DNA of 37,655 nt from Candidatus Cloacimonas sp. (GCA_039680785.1 JBDKSF010000032.1:1-37655); one strand, 5' to 3'. Shown: positions 1 through 7,090, counted from the stretch's first letter. Translations and numbers: made by a program. The notes: generated from the letters alone by a model not told the origin.

Positions 1-390
1 AAATCGGGCATTGAGAGAAGCAAAAGAGGTTAATTTCTTGATATATTTAGCTGTCTCTGGATAGTCATCCCAAATTTCCGGATGGGAAAGAATTTGTTCC
101 GAAATGAGGTTATTGGCATAAACGGCAGCAAATTCTTCAAAACCGAAAAGCGAATTGCGACTATCTTCAAATAACGGAACCAGATTGGTTAAACCGCTGA
201 AATCATAATCCACTCCCTGCAAGAGCTGCTCCTGAATTTCAGAAATCAGCGTTTGAGATTTTTTGATTGCGGCTAAATCTGCAAGTGGCTGTAAATTTGA
301 GCATTGGGATTTTCCCAAGGCACTCTGACAGTGAGAACTTAGCTGCGAAATTAGGGTCTCAAATTCCAGATCAGAATTATGGTAAGGCAT
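1..390 (-). CDS. mutS2: Endonuclease MutS2, N-terminal part (runs off window)
   Basis: An open frame starts at the ATG at 388-390 and reads without a stop to base 1, giving the first 130 residues of a longer protein. The start MPYHNSDLEFETLISQLSS, the following LADLAAIKKSQTLI stretch and the segment around GVDYDFSGLTNLVPLFED resemble the N-terminal helical region of MutS2 rather than MutS. An in-frame TAG six bases upstream makes this the earliest possible start; no clear Shine-Dalgarno is visible. The ATPase and Smr nuclease regions that would confirm the name lie outside the window. The gene order cvpA then mutS2 is a known arrangement in other bacteria (for example Bacillus, with polX between them) and supports the call. 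MutS2 acts in control of recombination or in rescue of collided ribosomes, depending on the species. Confidence 0.75.
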   Translation of the reverse strand, partial: MPYHNSDLEFETLISQLSSHCQSALGKSQCSNLQPLADLAAIKKSQTLISEIQEQLLQGVDYDFSGLTNLVPLFEDSRNSLFGFEEFAAVYANNLISEQILSHPEIWDDYPETAKYIKKLTSFASLNARF

Positions 391-530
391 TAGCTATAAA
401 GGTAGATAACTTATTTGTGTTTTTGAGGTTATGAATTCAATATGCCTAAATAAGTGACAGGCAAATGAATATTTAAGAGAAGCACAAGTAGCTCCTACAT
501 TACAATTGCACCTATATTTATTGGCTGGTT
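391..530. other. Intergenic spacer before mutS2
   Basis: AT-rich spacer between the tandem repeat and the mutS2 start. I see no gene, terminator or convincing promoter in it. Together with the repeat it makes a 334-base gap between cvpA and mutS2. Confidence 0.5.
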
Positions 531-724
531 TCACTTTTCCACCTTTCCACTTTTTCACTTTTCCACTTTTCCACTTTTCCACTTTTCCACCTTTTCACTT
601 TTCCACCTTTCCACTTTTTCACTTTTCCACCCTTCCACTTTTCCACCTTTCCACTTTTCCACTTTTCCACCCTTCCACTTTTCCACTTTTCCACTTTTCC
701 ACCTTTCCACCTTTCCACTTTTTA
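531..724. repeat. Degenerate 8-bp tandem repeat (CCACTTTT/CCACCTTT)
   Basis: About 24 degenerate copies of an 8-base unit fill the space from the cvpA stop codon to about 190 bases downstream. The plus strand is almost all pyrimidine, with one A per unit. The minus strand, which is the sense strand of cvpA and mutS2, reads as repeated AAGTGGAA/AAGGTGGA. Because 24 bases is a multiple of three, all frames stay open and produce Lys-Trp-Gly-rich pseudo-proteins; these are repeat artefacts, not genes. The array starts directly after the cvpA stop. Confidence 0.9.
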
Positions 725-1267
725 TCATTTCTCTTCAGCTTCCTTTTCTGCTTGGAAGGGGAGCTTGGGTAGCTTGATCAGGTTCTTCCTTTCGGTTAAA
801 TTCAGTTTAGTAAAAATTTCTTCTTTCATTAGATTCACACCTGCATAAACGCGATGTTTTTCACCATCTTTGAGCGGAGTGGAGACCTTGGGCATAAAAT
901 CCAGAACAACCATAAAAATGATCACTACCAGCAAACCATTGATCGCTCCTAAAACAGCTCCTAACCCGCGGTTCAAAGATGACATCCTCAATGCCTTTAA
1001 GAACTTGTTCAGTATGTAGATAACTATTCTGGCAATTACAATAATCAAAACTACGATCAAGATCACGGAAATAACCGTTGCCAGCCATTTGGCAAAGTGA
1101 AAATTAATAATCAAATTGCGTGCCACCAGCGGATAATAGTGCCCAACCAAGAAGAAAGTGAGTATATACCCGCAAAGTTGAATTATATTTGCCAGCAGAC
1201 CTTTTCGCCAGCCCCAAAAAGTGAATATAACCAGAGCAGCAAGAATGATCCAGTCAATAATTCCCAT
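725..1267 (-). CDS. cvpA: CvpA family membrane protein
   Basis: A 180-residue protein with about four hydrophobic segments (near residues 4-22, 28-46, 62-88 and 105-127) and a charged C-terminal tail rich in Lys and Glu. The opening MGIIDWIILAALVIFTFWGWRKG and the small-residue stretch RGLGAVLGAINGL match the CvpA (colicin V production protein) family of inner-membrane proteins, whose biochemical role is still unclear. Start: ATG at 1265-1267, preceded by GGAGAAAAG. The stop TGA is followed at once by the 8-bp tandem repeat. rpsU lies upstream behind a terminator, and mutS2 downstream. Confidence 0.85.
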   Translation of the reverse strand: MGIIDWIILAALVIFTFWGWRKGLLANIIQLCGYILTFFLVGHYYPLVARNLIINFHFAKWLATVISVILIVVLIIVIARIVIYILNKFLKALRMSSLNRGLGAVLGAINGLLVVIIFMVVLDFMPKVSTPLKDGEKHRVYAGVNLMKEEIFTKLNLTERKNLIKLPKLPFQAEKEAEEK

Positions 1268-1280
1268 TCTTTTCTCCGCT

Positions 1281-1313
1281 AAAAAAAGCTAACAGGGAGC
1301 AAAAGTCCCTGTT
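1281..1313 (-). terminator. Intrinsic terminator of rpsU
   Basis: The arms AACAGGGA (1291-1298) and TCCCTGTT (1306-1313) form an 8-bp stem with a 7-base loop. On the minus strand the stem is followed by AGC and seven Ts. It lies 45 bases after the rpsU stop and just before cvpA, so it should end rpsU transcription. Confidence 0.75.
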
Positions 1314-1358
1314 GCTGAAGTTTTGTGAATAAATTTGTTCCTTTGGCTTACAGGAACC

Positions 1359-1565
1359 TTACTTTAAATAGCGTTGCATCCGGCGCTGCATCTTCAAAAT
1401 TTTACGCCGGGAAGTATTTTCTTCGCGTTTTTTTCTAACGCTGGGCTTTTCGTATGCCTGATTCTTTTTTATCTCTGAAAGAATAGCTGCCTTTTCGCAT
1501 TTTTTCTTAAAGCGTTTTAATAAGATATCGAAGCTTTCATTTTCCTTCGCTACTACTGTAGGCAA
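1359..1565 (-). CDS. rpsU: 30S ribosomal protein bS21
   Basis: Small basic protein of 68 residues from the TTG start chosen here. The run ENESFDILLKRFKKKCEKA followed by KPSVRKKREE is the bS21 signature; the C-terminus is Arg/Lys-rich. An upstream TTG at 1595 would add ten residues, but the TTG at 1563-1565 is preceded at good distance by AAGGTGGTGAT, nearly a perfect complement of the 16S rRNA 3' end, and gives MPTVVAKENESF, collinear with E. coli S21 (MPVIKVRENEPF). The protein belongs to the 30S platform and helps initiation. The gene is monocistronic: own promoter at 1599-1626 and own terminator at 1281-1313. Confidence 0.93.
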   Translation of the reverse strand: MPTVVAKENESFDILLKRFKKKCEKAAILSEIKKNQAYEKPSVRKKREENTSRRKILKMQRRMQRYLK

Positions 1566-1598
1566 ATAAATCACCACCTTCTTTGTATAATTCAAGCC

Positions 1599-1626
1599 AT
1601 TATTTTAGAATGGGTTTGGCTGTCAA
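1599..1626 (-). promoter_or_regulatory. Sigma70-like promoter of rpsU
   Basis: On the minus strand: TTGACA (1621-1626), a 16-bp spacer, then AATAAT (1599-1604, five of six consensus bases). Transcription would start about 7 bases further on, giving a very short leader before the ribosome binding site at 1571-1580. Confidence 0.65.
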
Positions 1627-1654
1627 GGAAGAATATTTGGCTCGACGCAGATTG

Positions 1655-1867
1655 GTTTTTTAGCCACCGAAGGCACCGAGTTTACCGAAGGCACGGAATT
1701 TAGATTGTGCAGATTTGTTTTTAGCCACCGAAAGCACCGAGGTTACCGAAGGCACCGAAGAAAGAACTTTGAACTTTGAACTAAGAACTTTGAACTTTGA
1801 ACCCCTGCACTTTGAACTACGAACTTTGAACTTTGAACTAAGAACTTTGAACTTTGAACTTTGAACC
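1655..1867. repeat. Left copy of the direct repeat flanking the DUF cassette
   Basis: Bases 1655-1828 match 3349-3528 in the same orientation. The order is two blocks of TAGCCACCGAAGGCACCGAG-type sequence separated by a TTTAGATTGTGCAGATTT link, then runs of the 7-mer GAACTTT, then CCCCTGCACTTTGAACTACG. The 7-mer run continues here to about 1867. Internal periods are about 9 bases (accgaaggc) and 7 bases (gaacttt). No gene is seen in 1596-1893 beyond the rpsU promoter. Confidence 0.9.
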
Positions 1868-1893
1868 CTATTGTCTATAATAATGTGCTATTT

Positions 1894-2688
1894 TCATTCA
1901 TTAACCACTTTTAATTTGTTTATATTTTCTGACAAATAGCGATCACTCCAAAGGATATATTCCGTTTTCTTGTTTCGTAATGCATCAAGGTATTCTGATT
2001 TTACTTCTCGTTCTGTATCATTGATTATCGCCAAGCCAATAACTTTTTTACCAGATTGAAGTTCACGCATTGGTTGTATATCGCTCCAGGTAAACAAAAA
2101 TTGGGGTAGGTTAAGCTTATTTACTGTATTAAATGTCTTTATCACAATCTCGGTTTTTTTGTAGGCAATTTGATAATCAAAAGTGAATTCAAGCCCTGTA
2201 GTTCCTTTGGAGATGAAATTAGGAGTGTAAATGAGATCAAGTTCTTTAAAATATGTTTGCACATCTTCTTTAAACACCGACGCTACTATCTGTTTTGAAA
2301 GGACATAAAGATCGTTTGTTTCTGAAATCGCTGAAAGTAGATTCAGTTTCTTTTGGGGGAAGTTCTTTTCATTTGCTTCAACGGTTAATTCACCTTCTCG
2401 GGATAATGTAACTCCATAATTTAGTAAGATATTCTCTAAAATGTCTTTCCGCTTAGGTGAACGGAATATAGATACACCGTGTAATTCCAGATTATGAATG
2501 GTTTCTCCGTCATCAGATAGGAGAATATTTCCTTTATCCTTTTTTGCATAAATTTCTATAGAATCATTGAATAAGCCCACAAAAGGAGTGGTTATTCTTG
2601 TCCAATTGGTAACCTTATCCAAATCCATTATGGTCTTTTGTCGGAGAAATTTGTAAAATTCATCCACTAATGATTCAATCGGATTCAT
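1894..2688 (-). CDS. DUF1828/DUF1829 protein of unknown function
   Basis: 264-residue soluble protein. Residues about 30-95 contain the DUF1828-type segment ending in LLSDDGETIHNLELHGVS. Residues about 150-260 resemble DUF1829, with YTPNFISKGTTGLEFTFDY and then PQFLFTWSDI. No signal peptide, membrane segment or recognisable catalytic motif is seen. Its ATG shares one base with the stop of the upstream gene (TAATG), so translation of the two is probably coupled. The pair is bracketed by long direct repeats and sits between thiD and rpsU, genes unrelated in function, which suggests an accessory cassette. Family assignment is from memory of the motif; the biochemical function is unknown. Confidence 0.7.
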   Translation of the reverse strand: MNPIESLVDEFYKFLRQKTIMDLDKVTNWTRITTPFVGLFNDSIEIYAKKDKGNILLSDDGETIHNLELHGVSIFRSPKRKDILENILLNYGVTLSREGELTVEANEKNFPQKKLNLLSAISETNDLYVLSKQIVASVFKEDVQTYFKELDLIYTPNFISKGTTGLEFTFDYQIAYKKTEIVIKTFNTVNKLNLPQFLFTWSDIQPMRELQSGKKVIGLAIINDTEREVKSEYLDALRNKKTEYILWSDRYLSENINKLKVVNE

Positions 2689-3206
2689 TAGAATACCTCA
2701 TCTTGATATGTAATAGTTAGGTTTGATTGAAGGTTAATTAACTTGGAAATAGACAGGATGGAATTTTTTATATCCTCATTTGAATTAATTTTCTTAACCG
2801 GAAAATCATCATCTGAGAGAGGGATAGCCCAATCTAAACCATAGGTCTGCACAAAATAATGGATATGAGGAATATCCGCTTCGAAAATTTGACCTGAATA
2901 TTGCAGAAAGCGATTGGGGACATAATCATTTGCTATTTCTGGGTTTTTATGCGTTCCACTATAATCAATGCGCAATAAGGGTAACTGGCCATCAGTATTC
3001 TGAAAATGTAAAGTCAGCTTTAAAAGGAATTTTTTACTACGCTTTATTTCCAAGAAAAACTCATATTCGGCATCAGGTATGGAGACCATATTAATGCGTT
3101 CTTTGATCTTAGCAAGGTTAAATGCGTAATCATCAAATAGTTCCTTTCCCTCAAATATCTTTTTCTCTATTGCCATCAATTGATCGGCAAAGTCCTTTGT
3201 AATCAT
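2688..3206 (-). CDS. DUF6978-like protein, partner of the DUF1828/1829 protein
   Basis: 172-residue soluble, acidic protein and the first gene of a two-gene unit. The central part (about 45-110) reads like an alternating beta-rich fold, with EFFLEIKRSKKFLLKLTLHFQ and then PLLRIDYSGTHKNPE. A Tyr/His/Trp-containing stretch, IPHIHYFVQTYGLDWA, follows. It resembles the DUF6978 family, which I recall near DUF1828 genes; this is a moderate-confidence match. Start: ATG at 3204-3206 with AGAGAGAGG about a dozen bases upstream. A good promoter lies at 3271-3299. Toxin-antitoxin or defence roles are only inferred from the two-gene coupled layout and the flanking repeats. Confidence 0.55.
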   Translation of the reverse strand: MITKDFADQLMAIEKKIFEGKELFDDYAFNLAKIKERINMVSIPDAEYEFFLEIKRSKKFLLKLTLHFQNTDGQLPLLRIDYSGTHKNPEIANDYVPNRFLQYSGQIFEADIPHIHYFVQTYGLDWAIPLSDDDFPVKKINSNEDIKNSILSISKLINLQSNLTITYQDEVF

Positions 3207-3270
3207 TGTGTTATAATTCCTCTCTCTCTTTCCAGCTATTATGTATCCAAGGCATAATCACATCCAATTC

Positions 3271-3299
3271 CATTAAATCTATAAGTTATGCTATGTCAA
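3271..3299 (-). promoter_or_regulatory. Sigma70-like promoter of the DUF cassette
   Basis: Minus strand TTGACA (3294-3299), 17-bp spacer, TTAATG (3271-3276). The same hexamer pair and spacing occurs before the recA operon. It lies inside the direct repeats, so the cassette carries its own promoter. Confidence 0.6.
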
Positions 3300-3348
3300 T
3301 AGATTTTCTAAAAAACCAGAATAGACCTTTAGCGGGTTATATGAAATT

Positions 3349-3528
3349 GTTTTTAGCCACCGAAGGCACCGAGGTTACCGAAGGCACGGAATTTAGATTG
3401 TGCAGATTTAATTTTAGCCACCGAAGGCACCGAGGTTACCGAAGGCACCGAAGAAATAACTAAGAACTTTGAACTTTGAACTTTGAACTTTGAACTTTGA
3501 ACCCCTGCACTTTGAACTACGAACTTTG
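3349..3528. repeat. Right copy of the direct repeat flanking the DUF cassette
   Basis: 180-base direct copy of 1655-1828, with the same order of blocks and nearly identical text; the copies differ mainly in the number and phase of GAACTTT units. Its right end overlaps the last codons of thiD: the thiD stop codon (3517-3519) lies in the CTACGAACTTTG part of the repeat. Confidence 0.9.
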
Positions 3529-4305
3529 CACTCCTATTCCCTGATCTTGCGGATAAATTTTGGCATTATAGGCATCAAAAAGTGCACGCACAAAGTTAGA
3601 TGCCTCGGTAAATGCTTCAATCGGATCTTTTCCCAGAGCCAAAGAACAAGTAAAAAAGGTGGAAAACACACAACCCGTTCCGTGCGTATATTTCCATTTA
3701 CGACGCGGAAAATGGAAAATAGTTACTTCCTTTTTTTTTATCATAGCTTCTTGAATATTATCTGTTTTGCCGTGCCCTCCAGTAAGCAAAACAGTTACTC
3801 CAGTTTTTTGGCTAAGTTCTTTTCCTACCTCAATCGCCGTCTCAAAATCAGTTGTATCTTTTCCTGTTAACAAGGATAGTTCAGGCAAATTAGGAGTGAT
3901 AAAATCAACCAGATTCAGCAGTTGCAGAAATTCAGGCAGGGCTGATTCAGTCAAAAATGCCTTCCCTTTGGTTGGAGCAAAAACCGGATCCACAATAATT
4001 TTACGCTTTGGTTTTCGGGACAGAGTGTTTGCCAGAAGATTAACCTGTTCAACGCTGCATAAAGCACCTATTTTGCAATATTGAACTTTATCAGAAAGCG
4101 CTATTTTGCGAATACCGGCTTCAAAGTTCTGGATATTTAAGGGAATGATTTCTTCCACTCCTTTTTCGCTTTGAATGGTTAATCCGCTACAACAAAAAAC
4201 AGGAGCAAACCCCAAGCCCAAAGTCATTATATAGTCCAGTTCCAAACCCGTATGGAAGGTAGGATCTCTGGGTTCAATAAATGCCAGATTGGTTCGTAAT
4301 TGCAT
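3517..4305 (-). CDS. thiD: Hydroxymethylpyrimidine/phosphomethylpyrimidine kinase (ThiD)
   Basis: 262 residues, ribokinase fold. ThiD phosphorylates HMP and HMP-P to HMP-PP for thiamine synthesis. Supporting motifs: IIVDPVFAPTKG (about 103-114), DFITPNLPELSLLTG (about 134-148), VLLTGGHG, and the anion-hole/active-site motif HGTGCVFST, which keeps the Cys. The N-terminus is unusual. Instead of the usual GSDSSGGAGIQADLKT substrate loop it reads EPRDPTFHTGLELDYIMTLG, so the Gly-Gly-Ala is lost. The last residues (VQSS) and the stop come from the flanking direct repeat, so the original C-terminus may have been replaced. It is the last gene of the thi operon, three bases after thiC. Divergent substrate binding is possible. 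Confidence 0.85.
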   Translation of the reverse strand: MQLRTNLAFIEPRDPTFHTGLELDYIMTLGLGFAPVFCCSGLTIQSEKGVEEIIPLNIQNFEAGIRKIALSDKVQYCKIGALCSVEQVNLLANTLSRKPKRKIIVDPVFAPTKGKAFLTESALPEFLQLLNLVDFITPNLPELSLLTGKDTTDFETAIEVGKELSQKTGVTVLLTGGHGKTDNIQEAMIKKKEVTIFHFPRRKWKYTHGTGCVFSTFFTCSLALGKDPIEAFTEASNFVRALFDAYNAKIYPQDQGIGVQSS

Positions 4306-4308
4306 TGT

Positions 4309-5580
4309 TTATGACTGCTTATCCGTTTTTATGGCACATAGTTTTCCGCACATACTGCATTGATCTTGAACCTCACTGGAGGTCTCGCTTTTGCGTTTTC
4401 TTGCCAACTCGGGATCAATGCTATAACGGAATATGGTTTCCCAATCCATTTCCCTTCTGGCTTTGGCGATAATATCATCAATTTCTCTGGCGTTAGCATT
4501 TCCTTTGGCAATATCTGCAATATGGGCTGCCAGGCGAGAAGCGATAATGCCCTGTTGAACATCTTCCAGATTGGGCAGACAAAGATGCTCGGAGGGGGTC
4601 ACATAACATAAAAAATCGGCTCCCAAGGAGGCAGCCATGGCACCTCCAATGGCTCCTGTGATATGATCATAACCACAAGCAAAATCAGTTGGCAGAGGAC
4701 CCAACACATAAAAAGGAGCTGCATCGCATAATTTCTTTTCCAGCAAAACATTAGCTTCAATTTCCGGAAGCGGTATATGCCCCGGTCCTTCCACCATAAC
4801 TTGCACTCCTTTTAGGCGGGCTCTTTTAACCAGTTCGCTCAGCACAAGCAATTCAGATATTTGGGTGCAATCGGTGGCATCACCAATTGCTCCGGGTCTG
4901 AAGCCATCTCCCAAACTTAAAGTTACATCGTGTTTCAGGCAAATGTTTAGCAGGCGATCAAACTGTTCATAAAGCGGATTTTCTTTTCCTGTATGTAGCA
5001 TCCAGCGTTTCAACAAAGCACCTCCTCGGCTTACAATTCCCGTTAACCGATTTTCTTTTTGATGTGCCTGAAGTGACCATTGGTTAATACCTGCGTGCAC
5101 GGTCATAAAATCCACTCCCTGTTCTGCCTGTTTTTCTATTTCGGCAAAGAGCATTTCGGGTTCAAAAGCAGTGATATCTTTATCAGTTCTTTGTAATTCT
5201 GTAGCTACGGCATAAAGAGGTACCGTTCCCAAAATCAGGTCTGTTGCTTCCAACATTTTTATGCGGATATTATCTAAATTGCCACCCGTGGAAAGGTCCA
5301 TAACGCTATGAGCTTGATATTTTTTACACAGTTGCAGTTTGGCAAGTTCGGTATCTGGCTCACAGCAAAGTTCCGAAGTTCCGATATTGGCATTTATTTT
5401 GGTGGTCATTTTACTTCCGATGGCAGTAGGTATCGCCTTGCGGTTTTGGTTATGAGGGATAACCACTTTGCCTTCTTTGATAAGCTGCATAAGGATATCA
5501 GCTTCAATATGTTCCTCTTTGGCTGCGGTTAATATTTCGGAAGTGGCTATGCCTTTGGTTGCTTGTTGTAATTGGGTCAT
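4309..5580 (-). CDS. thiC: Phosphomethylpyrimidine synthase ThiC
   Basis: 423 residues, the short form of ThiC. This radical-SAM enzyme rearranges aminoimidazole ribotide into HMP-P. Visible motifs: MDLSTGGNLDNIR (about 93-105), VPLYAV, DFMTVHAGI, IVSRGGALLKRWM, LSLGDGFRPGAIGDATD, VMVEGPGHIPL, YVLGPLPTD and the C-terminal cluster motif CSMCGKLC, which should bind the [4Fe-4S] cluster. The spacing is C-x2-C-x3-C, one residue shorter than the C-x2-C-x4-C of long ThiCs. The ATG overlaps the thiE stop (ATGA) and follows a strong AAAGGAGG. An oxygen-sensitive enzyme of this kind fits an anaerobe. Confidence 0.97.
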   Translation of the reverse strand: MTQLQQATKGIATSEILTAAKEEHIEADILMQLIKEGKVVIPHNQNRKAIPTAIGSKMTTKINANIGTSELCCEPDTELAKLQLCKKYQAHSVMDLSTGGNLDNIRIKMLEATDLILGTVPLYAVATELQRTDKDITAFEPEMLFAEIEKQAEQGVDFMTVHAGINQWSLQAHQKENRLTGIVSRGGALLKRWMLHTGKENPLYEQFDRLLNICLKHDVTLSLGDGFRPGAIGDATDCTQISELLVLSELVKRARLKGVQVMVEGPGHIPLPEIEANVLLEKKLCDAAPFYVLGPLPTDFACGYDHITGAIGGAMAASLGADFLCYVTPSEHLCLPNLEDVQQGIIASRLAAHIADIAKGNANAREIDDIIAKARREMDWETIFRYSIDPELARKRKSETSSEVQDQCSMCGKLCAIKTDKQS

Positions 5581-6230
5581 TTTTGTGCCTCCTTTAATAA
5601 TGATTTCATTGCTCTAATTTTGGCTTTTAATTCCGCTGTCTCTTGGGAAAGAGTAAAATGCCTGATAAAAGCCAGATTTTGGGCTCCAACGGCTAAAACA
5701 TTAGGCAGATTTTCAGGAAATAACCCTCCAATCGCCACTACCGGTATAGGAGATAAATTCAGAACAGTTTTTAAATCCTCAACCCCAGTAGCGGGATCAG
5801 GTTTTTCTTTGGCAACGGTTGGATAGATGGGGCCAAAACTGAAATAATCCGGCTTTTTTAGGTTTGTTTGGGCAGTGATGCTTTCCATTAATTCTTTTGC
5901 CTGCTTTAAATTATGCGTAGAAACACCTAAAAGAGTGTTGTTGGGCAAAAAAGGTAAAACCTCTTTCCAGGGAAGATCATCCTGCCCTAAATGTAAGCCA
6001 TCTGCTTTTGTCAAAAGACAGATATCCGGTCGGTCATCAACTATGAACCTGGTTTTAGAGCCCTCGGTGATAGCTTTCAAACTTTTGCCAAGATTCAGCA
6101 ACTCTCTATCGGAAAGATGTTTATCGCGAATCTGCAGCAGCGGGACTTCTTCCTGAACACATATCTCGGTGAATGTTTCATACCCCAAAAGCGGATTAGT
6201 CATAACGATATATAAGCCGAAGTTATCCAC
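5577..6230 (-). CDS. thiE: Thiamine-phosphate synthase ThiE
   Basis: 217-residue TIM-barrel enzyme that joins HMP-PP with the thiazole phosphate to give thiamine phosphate. Motifs in order: LYIVMTNP at the N-terminus, PLLQIRDKHLSDREL (about 30-44), FIVDDRPDICLLTKADGLHL with the diphosphate-binding GQDDLP (about 77-82), GVSTHN, YFSFGPIYPTVAKEKP and VVAIGGL near the end. The start is GTG at 6228-6230, preceded by GGGAG; thi4 ends two bases upstream. The 4-base overlap with thiC (ATGA) indicates coupling. No ThiD or ThiM fusion is present. Confidence 0.96.
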   Translation of the reverse strand: MDNFGLYIVMTNPLLGYETFTEICVQEEVPLLQIRDKHLSDRELLNLGKSLKAITEGSKTRFIVDDRPDICLLTKADGLHLGQDDLPWKEVLPFLPNNTLLGVSTHNLKQAKELMESITAQTNLKKPDYFSFGPIYPTVAKEKPDPATGVEDLKTVLNLSPIPVVAIGGLFPENLPNVLAVGAQNLAFIRHFTLSQETAELKAKIRAMKSLLKEAQK

Positions 6231-6232
6231 TG

Positions 6233-7009
6233 TTAATGCTCCCGGTTTAGCGATTGCAGAATCAAATCCGCTACTTTCATTCCGGAAAGCAACATACTGG
6301 TAAAAATAGGACCCATTCTATTACTGCCGCTAACTCCACAAGCAGCCATACCGGAAACAAAAAGACCAGGATAGACCTCTTGCGTAAATTCCAAACAGGA
6401 TTTTTCGCCTGCTTCGGCATTTAAGGACTTTTCATAAGGAATGGTATCAGAGGGCAAATTCAAGTGGATAGTGTTTTTGCGGCATAAAACACTAACTACT
6501 TCACAAGGATGCCCAGTTGCATCCAAAATGGCTTGGGCGGATAAAGAAAGAGGGTCTATATGCAGCTTTTCTTTTTGCACTGTAGCCCAGTTTATCACCA
6601 CACCTGAAACCCGATTATCTTTTACCAGAACATCTTCCATACAAATACCGGTAAAAATGCCCGCTCCTTTATGAGTGGCATTGTAAATTAGAGAGGAAGT
6701 TGCTTCCACGGCATCGCAAACATATAAGTCGTTGCCAGAATAGCTATAGGAAATTGCCAAACGCTCTAAAAGCGGAAGCGAATCTTTATGGAAAACGATT
6801 TGATTAAAAAACATCGCTCCGCCCCACATACCTCCTCCGGGAGCAAGGTCTTTTTCAATGAGGGTGGTTTTGATGTTTTGCGAGGCAAGTTTCGCGGCAC
6901 AAACAAGACCCGAAGGACCTCCTCCCACAATAATTACATCACTGACGAGATGATTTTGCAGCTTGGTAAACCAGCTGTTGGTAATGGCTTTGGAAATTTG
7001 AGCTTCCAT
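6233..7009 (-). CDS. thi4: Thi4-type thiazole synthase, His-type (sulfide-dependent)
   Basis: 258-residue FAD/NAD-fold protein with VIIVGGGPSGL dinucleotide loop (about 25-36), GGGMWGGAMFFNQIV (about 58-72), ILDATGHPCEVVSVLCRK and EVYPGLFVSGMAACGVSGSNRMGP near the C-terminus. It aligns block by block with archaeal Thi4. The decisive residue is His150 in KLHIDP: suicidal yeast and plant Thi4 has the sacrificial Cys before MDP here, while archaeal enzymes have His and use free sulfide with iron. The protein should therefore make the adenylated thiazole from NAD, glycine and sulfide catalytically. Ribose-bisphosphate isomerase homologues are an alternative but less likely, given the thi operon and riboswitch. 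First gene of the operon; ATG with AAGGGG five bases upstream. Confidence 0.93.
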   Translation of the reverse strand: MEAQISKAITNSWFTKLQNHLVSDVIIVGGGPSGLVCAAKLASQNIKTTLIEKDLAPGGGMWGGAMFFNQIVFHKDSLPLLERLAISYSYSGNDLYVCDAVEATSSLIYNATHKGAGIFTGICMEDVLVKDNRVSGVVINWATVQKEKLHIDPLSLSAQAILDATGHPCEVVSVLCRKNTIHLNLPSDTIPYEKSLNAEAGEKSCLEFTQEVYPGLFVSGMAACGVSGSNRMGPIFTSMLLSGMKVADLILQSLNREH

Positions 7010-7014
7010 TTTTT

Positions 7015-7039
7015 CCCCTTGTTTAATTTTTTTAAGGGG
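7015..7039 (-). promoter_or_regulatory. Hairpin sequestering the thi4 Shine-Dalgarno
   Basis: On the minus strand CCCCTT (7034-7039) can pair with AAGGGG (7015-7020), which is the thi4 ribosome binding site five bases before the ATG. The loop has 14 AT-rich bases. It sits between the riboswitch and the start codon, so it is the likely expression platform for translational control. Confidence 0.65.
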
Positions 7040-7090
7040 TTGTATGTATGAGCTTTATCCTTCGATGGCTAAATGAGTGGTCTATAATGT

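Noticed and set aside
506-772. Open frames on both strands through 506-772 (Lys/Trp/Gly-rich and Phe/Pro-rich peptides)
   Set aside because: They are translations of the 8-bp tandem repeat, whose three-unit length keeps every frame open; no ribosome binding site and no family resemblance.
3206-3463. 85-codon plus-strand frame over the DUF cassette promoter and the right repeat
   Set aside because: It covers the promoter of the opposite strand and the TEGTEVTEG-type repeat translation; no evidence of coding.
4321-4380. ThiC cluster motif spaced C-x2-C-x3-C instead of C-x2-C-x4-C as a defect
   Set aside because: All three Cys are present and the protein is the short ThiC form, which to my recollection often has this spacing; I could not verify by alignment, so it is noted only in the gene entry.
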